Counted from the stretch's first letter, positions 1 to 7,647 are shown. The stretch is 64,000 nt of DNA from Chitinophagaceae bacterium UBA4857 (GCA_002399735.1 DHEF01000044.1:1-64000), one strand, 5' to 3'. Notes: generated by a model from the letters alone, not told the origin. Numbers and translations: made by a program.

Positions 1-68
1 ATTTGTTTATATCTTAGAATACGTAACAAAAGTTCAATCAGGGATATGTAGTCGGTAACATAAAAAAC

Positions 69-920
69 TTACAATGTTGCTTTTAACATACGTTGCTTGC
101 CTTGCATATCCTCTTTAATGTTTGTTTGATAACCTTGTTCTTTATAAAAATCAATTACTTCTTTATGGTAAACATCATACAGTTCCAGATAAATATAGCC
201 ACCGGGGTTTAAATGTTGTTTGCCAAAGAAGGCTATGGCTTTATAAAAAACAATAGGGTTATTGTCCGGTACAAATAAAGCCATCTTTGGTTCGTATTTT
301 AATACATTGGCTTCCATTTGTAAGGCATCTTTCTGCGGAATGTATGGAGGATTGCTTACAATAATATCATAGTTTGGCAAATACTTGGTTGCATTTTCGC
401 TCAGGAAGTCAATGCTTATAAACTCTACCGCTGCCTGTAATAAAGCTGCATTTTTTTGTGCTACTGCAATGGCGGATTCGCTCAGATCTATTGCAAAAAC
501 GGTAGCATTAGGTAAGACTTTTTTTAAACTAATGGGAATACATCCACTGCCGGTTCCAATATCCAGTATGTGTAAATTATTGTCTGCCCGTGCATGTTCC
601 TTTACTATCCAATCTACCAGTTCTTCGGTTTCCGGACGGGGAATTAATACGTTTTCATCAACATAAAACTTAAGGCCATAAAACCAAGCTTCGTTAATCA
701 CATATTGCAGCGGTTCATACTTTAATAGTCGTTTAGTGGCTTTATTCCATTTCTCTTGTTGTTCCTTATTTAAAACCAGTTTTTGCCGTATTTCTCTGTC
801 CGTTTTTTGTGTGTTGGTATAAACTTCTGCCAATCCGTTGGCAATAGCAGTTGCTTCGTTATTATCGTAAATGGCCAGTAACTGTTGTTTTGTATTATTA
901 AATGCTTCAAATACTGTCAT
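69..920 (-). CDS. prmC: Peptide chain release factor N5-glutamine methyltransferase PrmC
   Basis: Methylates the glutamine of the GGQ motif of release factors RF1 and RF2 using S-adenosylmethionine, a cytoplasmic modification that speeds translation termination. The 283 aa length is normal for the family. An N-terminal helical domain (about 1-75) is followed by the PRPETEELVDW segment (94-104), the SAM-binding loop LDIGTGSG (119-126) and the catalytic NPPY motif (190-193) that defines this N-methyltransferase type. It is divergent from ribD with only 36 bp between the two start codons, and a TAnnTTTG-type box ends five bases before its ATG, so the transcript may be leaderless. Family assignment is firm; substrate is inferred from the family. 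Confidence 0.95.
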   Translation of the reverse strand: MTVFEAFNNTKQQLLAIYDNNEATAIANGLAEVYTNTQKTDREIRQKLVLNKEQQEKWNKATKRLLKYEPLQYVINEAWFYGLKFYVDENVLIPRPETEELVDWIVKEHARADNNLHILDIGTGSGCIPISLKKVLPNATVFAIDLSESAIAVAQKNAALLQAAVEFISIDFLSENATKYLPNYDIIVSNPPYIPQKDALQMEANVLKYEPKMALFVPDNNPIVFYKAIAFFGKQHLNPGGYIYLELYDVYHKEVIDFYKEQGYQTNIKEDMQGKQRMLKATL

Positions 921-924
921 ACGG

Positions 925-932
925 CAAACTTA
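925..932 (-). promoter_or_regulatory. -7 promoter box for prmC
   Basis: On the minus strand this reads TAAGTTTG, an exact match to the Bacteroidota -7 consensus TAnnTTTG. Its G lies five bases from the prmC ATG, which places the predicted transcript start at or next to the start codon. No good TTTG -33 box was found at the usual distance. Confidence 0.5.
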
Positions 933-939
933 ATTCATT

Positions 940-947
940 TACTTTTG
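940..947 (+). promoter_or_regulatory. -7 promoter box for ribD
   Basis: TACTTTTG matches the Bacteroidota -7 consensus TAnnTTTG and ends ten bases before the chosen ribD start at 957. It would give a 5' leader of only a few bases. Upstream in-frame starts would lie before this promoter, which supports the ATG at 957. No clear -33 box is visible. Confidence 0.5.
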
Positions 948-956
948 CGCCACGTT

Positions 957-2018
957 ATGCAAACAGCAGAAATATATATGGAACGCTGTATTCAACTGGC
1001 ACAATTGGGTGCCGGTTCGGTAGCACCTAACCCTATGGTAGGTGCTGTACTGGTGCATAATAACCGAATTATTGGCGAAGGATGGCATAAAAAATATGGA
1101 GGGGCTCACGCAGAAGTGAACTGTATTGCCTCGGTGCAGGAAGAAGACAAACCTTTAATCTCGGCTTCTACCATTTATGTTTCATTGGAGCCTTGTGCGC
1201 ATTTTGGTAAAACACCACCCTGTGCCGATTTAATTATAAAATACAATATTCCTGAAGTTGTAGTTGGTTGTCGTGATCCTTTTGATGCGGTAAACGGAAA
1301 GGGTATAGAAAAATTAGAACAGGCCGGCATTAAAGTAACTGTAGGTGTTTTAGCAAGAAAATGTTTACAACTAAATGAACGTTTTTTTACCTACCACCTT
1401 AAAAAAAGACCATTTGTTATTTTAAAGTGGGCACAGACTACCGATGGTTTTATAGCCAGAGAATTCAGAGCCGAAAGATTATTAATAACCAATAGCGAAA
1501 CCAATACGTTAGTGCATAAATGGCGTAGTGAAGAAGCAGCTATTTTAGTTGGAACTAATACCGCTTTATTGGATAATCCTTCCTTAACTAACCGTTTATG
1601 GACGGGTAATTCACCTGTAAGATTGGTACTGGATCTGGATATGAAATTACCTGCTACACTTAACTTGTTTGACGGCGAACAAAGGACAATTGTTTTTAAT
1701 ACACAGAAACAAGAAGAACAACAAAACCTACTGTATTACAAAATCTCTAACAAAGAAAATTTATTACAGGAAATAATGGCGGCGTTATACGAGTTTAAAA
1801 TATTAAGTGTAATTGTGGAAGGTGGTACCGCACTAATACAATCGTTTATTGATGCCGGTTTATGGGATCAGGCGAATGTAATTACTAATACGGTTTTATC
1901 AATTAATAAAGGATTAGCAGCACCCCATTTACAAAACGCATCTTTATTAGAAACAACCGCCATTGGCACCGATGTGATTAACGTTTGGCAAAACACCATT
2001 ACAACTATTACTGCATGA
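957..2018 (+). CDS. ribD: Bifunctional riboflavin biosynthesis deaminase/reductase RibD
   Basis: Catalyses the second and third steps of riboflavin synthesis: deamination of the diaminopyrimidine from GTP, then reduction of the ribosyl side chain. The 353 aa protein has an N-terminal zinc cytidine deaminase-like domain with HAE (51-53) and the PC...PPC zinc cysteines (80 and 89), preceded by the typical APNPMVGAV segment. The C-terminal half (from about 150) is the NADPH-dependent reductase, including the VEGG motif near the end. A longer frame opens at 885, but homologous sequence begins at MQTAEIYMERC and a -7 box sits at 940-947, so 957 is preferred. The last base pairs overlap the next gene (ATGA), indicating co-translation. 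Confidence 0.95.
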   Translation: MQTAEIYMERCIQLAQLGAGSVAPNPMVGAVLVHNNRIIGEGWHKKYGGAHAEVNCIASVQEEDKPLISASTIYVSLEPCAHFGKTPPCADLIIKYNIPEVVVGCRDPFDAVNGKGIEKLEQAGIKVTVGVLARKCLQLNERFFTYHLKKRPFVILKWAQTTDGFIAREFRAERLLITNSETNTLVHKWRSEEAAILVGTNTALLDNPSLTNRLWTGNSPVRLVLDLDMKLPATLNLFDGEQRTIVFNTQKQEEQQNLLYYKISNKENLLQEIMAALYEFKILSVIVEGGTALIQSFIDAGLWDQANVITNTVLSINKGLAAPHLQNASLLETTAIGTDVINVWQNTITTITA

Positions 2019-2641
2019 GCGAAACAAAATATATGAGTCAGGATTATTACAACACGATTGATAAACCAGGAATGGCGGAATACAAAGACCGAAACAGTAA
2101 GTTTGTTGCGTATGCATTGCCTATTAAATCGGTAGATGATTTTAAAACCCAATTAGCACAGATAAAAAAAGAACACCCAAAAGCAGGACATCATTGTTTT
2201 GCGTATCGTTTGGGTTTGGATGGTAATACTTTTCGTGTTAGTGATGATGGCGAACCATCTGGAAGTGCCGGCAAACCTATTTTGGGGCAAATTGATAGTA
2301 AACAAGTAACCAACGTACTGATAGTTGTTGTACGATATTTTGGTGGTACATTATTAGGAGTGCCGGGATTAATTAATGCCTATAAAACAGCTGCTTCATT
2401 TGCCTTGCAGGTTACACCATCCGTACAAAAACCGGTGATGGAAAATTATCATTTGCAATTTGATTATACGCAAATGAATGCGTTAATGACTATTATTAAA
2501 CAATTTGATTGTGTGATTTTAAAACAGGAAATACAACTGTTTTGTACGATGGATATCGGCATCTCGAAAAACAGGTTACAGGAGGTTTTGTTTAGGTTGA
2601 AAGATATTAGGGAGATTGACATAAAAAAAATAGCTGATTAG
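2015..2641 (+). CDS. YigZ/IMPACT family protein
   Basis: Member of the YigZ/IMPACT family, found in bacteria and eukaryotes; the eukaryotic member regulates Gcn2, while the bacterial role is not settled. The N-terminal domain shows the signature segment AGHHCFAYR, followed by SDDGEPSGSAGKPIL and VVRYFGGTLLGVPGLINAY, all hallmarks of the family; a DUF1949-like ferredoxin-fold domain occupies the C-terminus. Start at 2015 overlaps the ribD stop as ATGA; an upstream in-frame ATG at 1985 lies inside ribD and is less likely, and one at 2033 is possible. Length 208 aa is normal. It probably shares the ribD transcript and ends before the terminator at 2802. Confidence 0.9.
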   Translation: MSETKYMSQDYYNTIDKPGMAEYKDRNSKFVAYALPIKSVDDFKTQLAQIKKEHPKAGHHCFAYRLGLDGNTFRVSDDGEPSGSAGKPILGQIDSKQVTNVLIVVVRYFGGTLLGVPGLINAYKTAASFALQVTPSVQKPVMENYHLQFDYTQMNALMTIIKQFDCVILKQEIQLFCTMDIGISKNRLQEVLFRLKDIREIDIKKIAD

Positions 2642-2720
2642 CAAGTGTGCTGATGTGCTAATGTAATAAAGCAAGGGATTATCAAATTACTGCTACTAGA
2701 AATAAGAACGGAGTATTGCA

Positions 2721-2796
2721 CGATGCTCAATAGCATTACCGAACGATGCAGTGAGTGACACAACCAAAGATGATAGTAGTAATGCAGCTGATAAAA
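2721..2796 (+). repeat. Dispersed intergenic repeat, family B, copy 1
   Basis: Begins CGATGCTCAATAGCATTACC and ends GATGATAGTAGTAATGCAGC followed by an AT-rich tail. The same start and end blocks recur at nine other intergenic sites in this window. The tail runs directly into the A-tract of the terminator at 2802, so the element sits just beyond the 3' end of gdhA. The 80 bases to its left hold a short GTGCTGATGTGCTAATG-type repetition and no gene. Confidence 0.75.
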
Positions 2797-2801
2797 TAAA
2801 T

Positions 2802-2827
2802 AAAAAGCTCCTTTGCAGGAGCTTTTT
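2802..2827. terminator. Bidirectional rho-independent terminator
   Basis: An 11-bp stem (AAAAAGCTCCT paired with AGGAGCTTTTT) with a 4-base loop lies between the convergent genes yigZ and gdhA. The A- and T-tracts on both sides let it work in both directions. Confidence 0.85.
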
Positions 2828-2848
2828 GTATAAAGAAACAATTTGATA

Positions 2849-4267
2849 TTAAGGGAAAATACCCAACTCAGCATAACTGGTGGCAACCTTATTAATGGCT
2901 ACAACGTAGGCTGCAGTGCGCATATCCGGTATCGTTGGATTACTTTTCCACTCGTTCATAATTTCGTGTGTGGCGGTAACCATGGTTTCTTCTAAACCAC
3001 TGTACACTAAGTCCACTTCATCAGCACCATGAACAATATATTCTCTGTCTTTGGTAGTCATTTTTTTACCGCTTAACGATTCCATTTGGTCAACAATGTG
3101 TGAGTTCATGTTTTCGTTAAAACGTTTTTCCATACGACCATAACGTACGTGGCTTAAGTTTTTTAACCACTCAAAATACGATACGGTTACACCACCTGCA
3201 TTCAGGTACATATCGGGCACAACAAGGGTACCTTTTTTTGCTAAAATTTCATCAGCATCGGGTGTTAAAGGACCATTTGCCGCTTCACCAATAATTTTTG
3301 CTTTTACACGAGGTGCATTTTCGCCGTTGATTACATTTTCCAATGCAGCAGGAATTAAAATATCGCAATCTAATTCTAATGCATCTGTATTTTTTGCAAG
3401 GTTGGTAGCACCTGGGAAATTTAAGATAGAACCGGTTGTCTTACGGTGGTTAAATACCGCATCAACATCCAATCCTTCTTCGTTATGAATAGAACCTTCG
3501 TACTCGGCTAAAGCAATAATTTTTGAACCTGCATTTTGGAAAAACTTAGCTGAGTGATAACCTACGTTACCTAAGCCTTGTATTACAATACGTTTTCCTT
3601 CTACGCCGGTAGGCAAACCTAATTTTTCCATTACATCGGGTATGTTACATACTTCGCGTAAACCAAAAAATACGCCTAAGCCGGTAGCTTCTCTACGGCC
3701 ACGAACCCCGCCTTGCGATACCGGTTTACCGGTTACACAACCTGCAGCATCAATTTCGCCGGGGCGCATAGTAGTATAGGTATCTAAAATCCAGGCCATT
3801 TCTCTTTCACCGGTTCCGTAGTCCGGTGCAGGTACATCGGTACCAGGGCCAATAAAGTTTTTCTTAATTAATTCTGATGTGTAACGACGGGTAATTTTTT
3901 CTAACTCGTAAGCAGAGTAGTTACGCGGGTTAATTTTAATACCACCTTTACCACCACCAAATGGTACATTTACAATGGCGCATTTAAAAGTCATCAATGC
4001 AGCCAGTGCCATTACTTCATCCTGGTTTACCTCGGCAGCAAAACGAATACCACCTTTACAAGGTGCTTTGTGGTGAGAGTGTTGTACACGGTAAGCTTCA
4101 ATTACTTCAATCGTTCCGTCATCTTTTTTTACAGGAAAACGCATGCGGTAGGTGGCATTACATGCTTTTATTTGTGCCAGTACCCCTAAATCCCATTTTG
4201 TAAATTTAGCGGCCTTGTCAAAGCTTTTTGCAACGTCGGCAAAAAAGCTGTACTGATTGTCAGACAT
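2849..4267 (-). CDS. gdhA: Glutamate dehydrogenase (Glu/Leu/Phe/Val dehydrogenase family)
   Basis: Interconverts glutamate and 2-oxoglutarate plus ammonia, linking nitrogen and carbon metabolism in the cytoplasm. The 472 aa protein shows the substrate-site segment KGGIRF (71-76), the catalytic-lysine motif PFGGGKGGI (102-110), PAPDYGTGEREMAWI, and a Rossmann GLGNVG coenzyme motif in the second half. The length and motifs fit the hexameric GDH-like branch; coenzyme preference cannot be read reliably. Monocistronic, with its own promoter box at 4302 and terminator at 2802. The name gdhA is a family-level label. Confidence 0.93.
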   Translation of the reverse strand: MSDNQYSFFADVAKSFDKAAKFTKWDLGVLAQIKACNATYRMRFPVKKDDGTIEVIEAYRVQHSHHKAPCKGGIRFAAEVNQDEVMALAALMTFKCAIVNVPFGGGKGGIKINPRNYSAYELEKITRRYTSELIKKNFIGPGTDVPAPDYGTGEREMAWILDTYTTMRPGEIDAAGCVTGKPVSQGGVRGRREATGLGVFFGLREVCNIPDVMEKLGLPTGVEGKRIVIQGLGNVGYHSAKFFQNAGSKIIALAEYEGSIHNEEGLDVDAVFNHRKTTGSILNFPGATNLAKNTDALELDCDILIPAALENVINGENAPRVKAKIIGEAANGPLTPDADEILAKKGTLVVPDMYLNAGGVTVSYFEWLKNLSHVRYGRMEKRFNENMNSHIVDQMESLSGKKMTTKDREYIVHGADEVDLVYSGLEETMVTATHEIMNEWKSNPTIPDMRTAAYVVAINKVATSYAELGIFP

Positions 4268-4301
4268 AATTTAATGTTTAATTTATTTCATATAAGCAAA
4301 G

Positions 4302-4309
4302 CAAAATTA
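4302..4309 (-). promoter_or_regulatory. -7 promoter box for gdhA
   Basis: Reads TAATTTTG on the minus strand, matching TAnnTTTG, about 35 bases before the gdhA ATG. No strong -33 box is seen, so confidence is moderate. Confidence 0.4.
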
Positions 4310-4361
4310 GTAGCAATACTAACAACTATTAGTCATTTAATTGTTAGGCTTTTAATAAATC

Positions 4362-4580
4362 TTAGGATTGTTGTTTTTCCAGCTTGCCAATTTTGCGGTC
4401 AAGCCTCACCAGGTATAGTACAATACCGGCTAAAATGGTAAGCATTACTGCTACCACAACGTATATGCGCCCACTGGTGCGCATTAAACTTTCCTGCGGG
4501 TTGCCGGGTTGGGCATTGGCAACAGTTACCAGTAATAACAAAGTAACAGAAAAAACTAACGATTTTAATTTTGTCATCAT
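4362..4580 (-). CDS. CcmD-like small membrane protein
   Basis: A 72 aa protein with a signal-like first hydrophobic segment (about 5-23, ending VANAQ) and a second membrane segment (about 40-62) followed by a basic tail (RLDRKIGKLEKQQS). This shape, and its position overlapping the CcmC-like gene by four bases (ATGA), match the small CcmD subunit that accompanies CcmC in cytochrome c maturation, where it helps release haem-loaded CcmE. Sequence conservation in CcmD is poor, so the call rests mainly on topology and gene order. Confidence 0.75.
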   Translation of the reverse strand: MMTKLKSLVFSVTLLLLVTVANAQPGNPQESLMRTSGRIYVVVAVMLTILAGIVLYLVRLDRKIGKLEKQQS

Positions 4581-5272
4581 AACATATTTTTTTCTTTCAC
4601 CAGTTCTATTCTAATCTTAATAGTTGTAATCCAAACGGCCAGTAAACTCCAGCCACCAATAGCGGGGTAAAACACCATTCTTAAACGGTTGTCCACAGCC
4701 CTGAAGTCCAAAGCGGGGTGTAAACTTTCCATTAAGCGGGGTATTATCCAGATAGTGGGAAATAACATAGCAAAGGCAAAAATGTTGTACACCGCACTTG
4801 TTTTTGCACGACGGTCAATATCGGGTATCGATCCGCGAAGTACCAGGTATGCACCATATATTAATAAGGCAATAGCGGCACCTACCAGTTTAGGTTCACG
4901 GGCAAAAGTACTGAATGAGTCAGCTAAGGTTGCATTAGGGTCGGCCCAAGTATAACTCATCCAGATGGCGCCGGTAGCATACCCCAGTAAACCCATAAAA
5001 ATACCGCTGGTAGCATATTGTTTAGATGCTATATCGTATTTCAATTGTTTTTTATTCAAATACAAAATGGCATTTACTACCGATACAATAAACAAAATCA
5101 TCATGGTAAACCACATAGCTACGTGGTAGTACATATTCCTGATGGTTTCTTCCAGTTCGGGTAAATAGGGAATGTTTAATAACAAACCACCGGCAATAGT
5201 ATAAATCAATAAAACAACCGCTGCAACTTTCCACCACGATTTATACATAAAACCAGTCTTAGAATTACTCAT
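4577..5272 (-). CDS. CcmC/CcsA-family cytochrome c biogenesis membrane protein
   Basis: A 231 aa polytopic inner-membrane protein of the haem-handling CcmC/CcsA family, needed to deliver haem for c-type cytochromes. About six hydrophobic segments are visible. The histidine in YYHVAMWF and a second in SLHPALD are placed like the external haem-ligand histidines of the family. The tryptophan-rich periplasmic loop is unusual: instead of a WGxxW(x)WD-type block it reads IWMSYTWADPNATLADSF. The start MSNSKTGFMYKSWWK at 5272 is preferred over an in-frame ATG at 5314 because the extra residues look unlike the family; 5248 is another option. It is followed by the CcmD-like gene. Confidence 0.85.
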   Translation of the reverse strand: MSNSKTGFMYKSWWKVAAVVLLIYTIAGGLLLNIPYLPELEETIRNMYYHVAMWFTMMILFIVSVVNAILYLNKKQLKYDIASKQYATSGIFMGLLGYATGAIWMSYTWADPNATLADSFSTFAREPKLVGAAIALLIYGAYLVLRGSIPDIDRRAKTSAVYNIFAFAMLFPTIWIIPRLMESLHPALDFRAVDNRLRMVFYPAIGGWSLLAVWITTIKIRIELVKEKNML

Positions 5273-5346
5273 GCTTAAACAATTTATAACACCAATTTTT
5301 ACAGATATTACCATGCGGTTTAACCGTAAACATTTGGTAACAAATG

Positions 5347-5354
5347 CAAAAGTA
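5347..5354 (-). promoter_or_regulatory. -7 promoter box for the ccmC-like gene
   Basis: Reads TACTTTTG on the minus strand, an exact TAnnTTTG match about 75 bases before the preferred start. No -33 box was found. The remaining intergenic DNA to 5533 is AT-rich and shows no gene. Confidence 0.4.
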
Positions 5355-5533
5355 AGGGGGATTTGTTTATTTAATATGTAAACCGTTTGTCAAAAACATA
5401 AATGTTATTTTACTATAGTTTATCTTATCATAACCTATAACCGTTGTTGGTATTCAATTTTGTGGGTATTGGTACAAATCATTTCTTTCATCAAATAAAA
5501 AAAATGTTTTTTTTACAAACAATTCAAAATCAT

Positions 5534-5564
5534 TTTGTGCGGAAATAAAAATCCCCTATTTTTG
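5534..5564 (+). promoter_or_regulatory. Promoter of tRNA-Arg
   Basis: TTTG (5534-5537), a 19-base spacer, then TATTTTTG (5557-5564): a full match to the Bacteroidota housekeeping promoter. The predicted transcript start is about ten bases before the mature tRNA 5' end. Confidence 0.75.
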
Positions 5565-5581
5565 CCGCCCAATCACGGGAT

Positions 5582-5655
5582 GGCTGCGTAGCTCAACTGA
5601 ATAGAGCATCTGACTACGGATCAGAAGGTTTCAGGTTTGAATCCTGACGCGGTCA
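5582..5655 (+). tRNA. tRNA-Arg, anticodon ACG
   Basis: A 74-base cloverleaf can be folded by hand. The acceptor stem is GGCTGCG with CGCGGTC (two G-U pairs). The D stem is GCTC/GAGC, the anticodon stem TCTGA/TCAGA with loop CTACGGA, and the T stem TCAGG/CCTGA with loop TTTGAAT. Loop positions 34-36 are ACG, expected to be edited to ICG and read CGU, CGC and CGA. CCA is not encoded. A matched promoter lies upstream and a terminator downstream, so it is a single-gene unit. Confidence 0.95.
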
Positions 5656-5663
5656 CAAAAAAT

Positions 5664-5694
5664 AAAAAAAGTCGACAATTTGTTGGCTTTTTTT
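5664..5694 (+). terminator. Rho-independent terminator after tRNA-Arg
   Basis: Imperfect stem AGTCGACA / TGTTGGCT (with G-U pairs) and a short loop, followed by a run of T. Confidence 0.7.
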
Positions 5695-5721
5695 ATTCCA
5701 CCTGCTGAAACTATTAAAAAC

Positions 5722-5752
5722 TTTGCCGTTTTCTTATTTACACGTACCTTTG
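5722..5752 (+). promoter_or_regulatory. Promoter of the L31 gene
   Basis: TTTG (5722-5725), a 19-base spacer and TACCTTTG (5745-5752) match the Bacteroidota promoter consensus. The predicted leader to the ATG at 5815 is about 55 bases. Confidence 0.75.
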
Positions 5753-5814
5753 CCACCCAAATTATTAAATAAACAATACGGCAAAATCCGTATTACCTTA
5801 AAAATCATTCAATT

Positions 5815-6066
5815 ATGAAGCAAGGTCTCCATCCGGACAGCTACCGGTTAGTTATTTTTAAAGACATGAGTAACGGTACTATGTTTTTAAGTCGTTCAAC
5901 TGCATACTCTAAAGAAACTGAAAAATGGGAAGATGGTAATGAATACCCGGTTATTAAACTGGAGATTTCAAATACTTCACACCCGTTCTTTACCGGTAAA
6001 AATGTATTGGTTGATACTGCAGGTCGTATCGACAAATTCAAAAAGAAATACGCGAAAAAAGCATAA
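5815..6066 (+). CDS. rpmE2: Large ribosomal subunit protein bL31, type B (zinc-free form)
   Basis: An 83 aa protein of the 50S subunit, located at the central protuberance and making an intersubunit bridge. It starts MKQGLHPDSYRLVIFKDMSNG and contains the conserved NTSHPFFTGKNVLVDTAGRIDKFKKKY segment in two parts around a short linker. It lacks the CxxC zinc ligands of type A L31, so it is the B (C-minus) form. In many bacteria this form replaces the zinc form under zinc limitation; in Bacteroidota it is commonly the only copy, which cannot be decided here. It has its own promoter and tandem terminators. Confidence 0.95.
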   Translation: MKQGLHPDSYRLVIFKDMSNGTMFLSRSTAYSKETEKWEDGNEYPVIKLEISNTSHPFFTGKNVLVDTAGRIDKFKKKYAKKA

Positions 6067-6087
6067 TAATTATATATTGTGCAACGG

Positions 6088-6115
6088 CTTTTGGCCTTGC
6101 CAAAAGTTTGTTTTT
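6088..6115 (+). terminator. First terminator after the L31 gene
   Basis: Eight-bp stem CTTTTGGC / GCCAAAAG with a 3-base loop, followed by TTTGTTTTT. Confidence 0.75.
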
Positions 6116-6130
6116 CATGGCTATACTTTT

Positions 6131-6164
6131 AACCCCGTAGATTCATCTTCGGGGTTAGTTTTTA
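6131..6164 (+). terminator. Second terminator after the L31 gene
   Basis: Stem AACCCCG / CGGGGTT followed by a T-rich stretch, 25 bases beyond the first hairpin. Tandem terminators suit a strongly expressed ribosomal protein gene. Confidence 0.7.
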
Positions 6165-6190
6165 GTAAGCATTGCCACGAACTTTTTATT

Positions 6191-6198
6191 TAATTTTG
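6191..6198 (+). promoter_or_regulatory. -7 promoter box for the bacilliredoxin gene
   Basis: TAATTTTG matches TAnnTTTG about 33 bases before the ATG at 6231. The nearest TTG upstream is at a slightly short spacing, so only the -7 box is claimed. Confidence 0.4.
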
Positions 6199-6230
6199 CG
6201 TTATACAACTATACATAAAAAATTTAAACA

Positions 6231-6647
6231 ATGTATCCAGCACAAATAGTACTTCCCATGAAGGAAGAATTAACCGACAACGGTTTTAGCGAATTACTTA
6301 CTCCCGAAGACGTAAACAGTCAGTTAGACAAAGAAGGTACAACCCTTGTAATGGTTAACTCGGTTTGCGGTTGCTCGGCCGGTTCGGCTCGCCCGGGTGT
6401 GTTAATGGCTGTAGCCAACGCCAACAAAAAACCAAGTTTTTTAACTACCACTTTTGCTGGTTTTGATGTGGATGCCGTTAAACAATTACGTGTTAAACTG
6501 GCTCCTTATCCCCCATCTTCGCCTGCTATTGCCTTATTTAAAAATGGCGAGTTGGTACATTTTATCGAGCGTCACCATATCGAAGGTCGTTCGGCACAAA
6601 TGATTGCCCAAAACTTAGTAGCAGCCTTTGAAGAGTATTGCGATTAA
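6231..6647 (+). CDS. BrxA/BrxB-family bacilliredoxin (YphP/YqiW family)
   Basis: A 138 aa thioredoxin-fold protein of the family that removes bacillithiol from S-bacillithiolated proteins in the cytoplasm. The active-site motif CGC lies at residues 46-48 within NSVCGCSAGSARPG, and the family segment YPPSSPAIALF is present. Length is typical. A role in bacillithiol redox biology is known for Bacillus members; that this organism makes bacillithiol is inferred from the family and not shown here. Monocistronic, with its own terminator 20 bases downstream. Confidence 0.9.
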   Translation: MYPAQIVLPMKEELTDNGFSELLTPEDVNSQLDKEGTTLVMVNSVCGCSAGSARPGVLMAVANANKKPSFLTTTFAGFDVDAVKQLRVKLAPYPPSSPAIALFKNGELVHFIERHHIEGRSAQMIAQNLVAAFEEYCD

Positions 6648-6667
6648 TTTTATGCAACTTATTATAC

Positions 6668-6692
6668 AGCCCGGTTTATCCGGGCTTTTTTT
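6668..6692 (+). terminator. Rho-independent terminator after the bacilliredoxin gene
   Basis: Seven-bp GC-rich stem AGCCCGG / CCGGGCT with a 5-base loop and a seven-T run. Confidence 0.9.
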
Positions 6693-6696
6693 ATTT

Positions 6697-6827
6697 GGGG
6701 CTGTCAACTATAGTACTACTAGCAGCAGCATATACGGCTGTACGCTTGTAGTGGCCTGCCACACACTTTGCCATACACACAGCGGCCAGCTACCACTTCC
6801 ATCCGCCAGCCCTTGGGCGATAGAATA
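6697..6827 (+). repeat. Dispersed intergenic repeat, family A, copy 1
   Basis: Starts GGGGCTGTC just past a terminator T-run and ends CTTCCATCCGCCAGCCC then GCGATAGAATA. The interior GGCTGTACGCTTGTAGTGGCC is shared almost exactly with copy 3 at 37479. The ends form a short imperfect inverted repeat (GGGGCTG with CAGCCC). No credible ORF is present. Together with the hairpin at 6851 this accounts for most of the 380-base gap before the Nudix gene. Confidence 0.75.
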
Positions 6828-6850
6828 TAGTTAATCGTTAATGGTTGATA

Positions 6851-6911
6851 GTGAATAGTGAGTGGTGAGTAGTGAATTGCGCCAATTCACTATTGACTAT
6901 TCACTGCTCAC
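6851..6911. repeat. Large imperfect hairpin of GTGAATAGTGA-type repeats
   Basis: The left arm is built from GTGAATAGTGAGTGG-like units and the right arm from CACTATTGACTATTCAC-like units. The core AGTGAATTG / CAATTCACT is a perfect 9-bp stem with a 3-base loop. It lies directly after family A copy 1 and could fold in either strand. Function unknown. Confidence 0.65.
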
Positions 6912-7026
6912 TGACGGACTTCCCGACTATTAAACACCTTTTTAATTTTTCCTTTTTCCTTTTAACTTAATACCACTATAAACTAACTGTGCCCTATTTG
7001 TTTACCTTGCAGTATAATTACACACT

Positions 7027-7647
7027 ATGTATATTAAAATATATTTTGACGATAAACCGCTTTTTTTGTGTGATGCCATTGAGTCGGTTATTGAACCGTT
7101 TTTGCATCATGACGATGCGGTGTTTATTGATGAACTGGATGTACATACCGTAAAAGCCATGCTGCATGAAATGCAATTGGAAAAAGTGCATGCCGGTGTT
7201 TTTTTACATGACAACCTGGATGAACTTAAAAAAGCATTTTTTAAAAAGTTTACAGTAATACAAGCCGGTGGCGGCCTGGTGAGTAATGATAATAACGAAT
7301 ACTTATTGATTTTAAGACGCGGTAAATGGGATTTACCCAAGGGAAAACTGGACGAAGGTGAAACAATTGAAGAATGTGCGGTAAGAGAAGTACAGGAAGA
7401 AACAGGGCTAAAAAATGTAGAAATTGTAAAGCCTTTGCTAATAACTTACCATACTTACCATGAAGGCACAAAATTTGTTTTAAAAGAATCGCACTGGTAC
7501 GATATGTTTGCCGGTGGTGAACAAGCTACAAAACCACAAACGGAAGAAGATATAGAACAGATTGTTTGGGCTCCGGTACAGGAGTTGGTTAAGTACACCA
7601 CCAATACATTTCCCAATATTACGGATGTGTTGCAGGCAAAGGAATAA
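7027..7647 (+). CDS. Nudix hydrolase
   Basis: A 206 aa hydrolase of a nucleoside-diphosphate-linked substrate. The full Nudix box GX5EX7REVQEETGL is at residues 106-128 within GKWDLPKGKLDEGETIEEC. An N-terminal extension of about 75 residues, before FTVIQAGGGLV, carries no recognised motif and is shared by other Bacteroidota Nudix proteins as far as I recall. The substrate cannot be read from sequence; possibilities include ADP-ribose, diadenosine polyphosphates or oxidised nucleotides. It sits alone after a repeat-rich gap, followed by an independently promoted SDR gene. Confidence 0.9.
   Translation: MYIKIYFDDKPLFLCDAIESVIEPFLHHDDAVFIDELDVHTVKAMLHEMQLEKVHAGVFLHDNLDELKKAFFKKFTVIQAGGGLVSNDNNEYLLILRRGKWDLPKGKLDEGETIEECAVREVQEETGLKNVEIVKPLLITYHTYHEGTKFVLKESHWYDMFAGGEQATKPQTEEDIEQIVWAPVQELVKYTTNTFPNITDVLQAKE

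Noticed and set aside
885..956. Upstream extension of ribD
   Set aside because: The extension lies before a -7 box and is not conserved; the family N-terminus starts at 957.
5582..5655. Integration site at tRNA-Arg
   Set aside because: No repeat of the tRNA 3' end and no integrase was seen nearby.
6697..6827. Possibility that family A copies are insertion-sequence remnants with a transposase fragment
   Set aside because: No reading frame or transposase-like motif was found; kept as a repeat.
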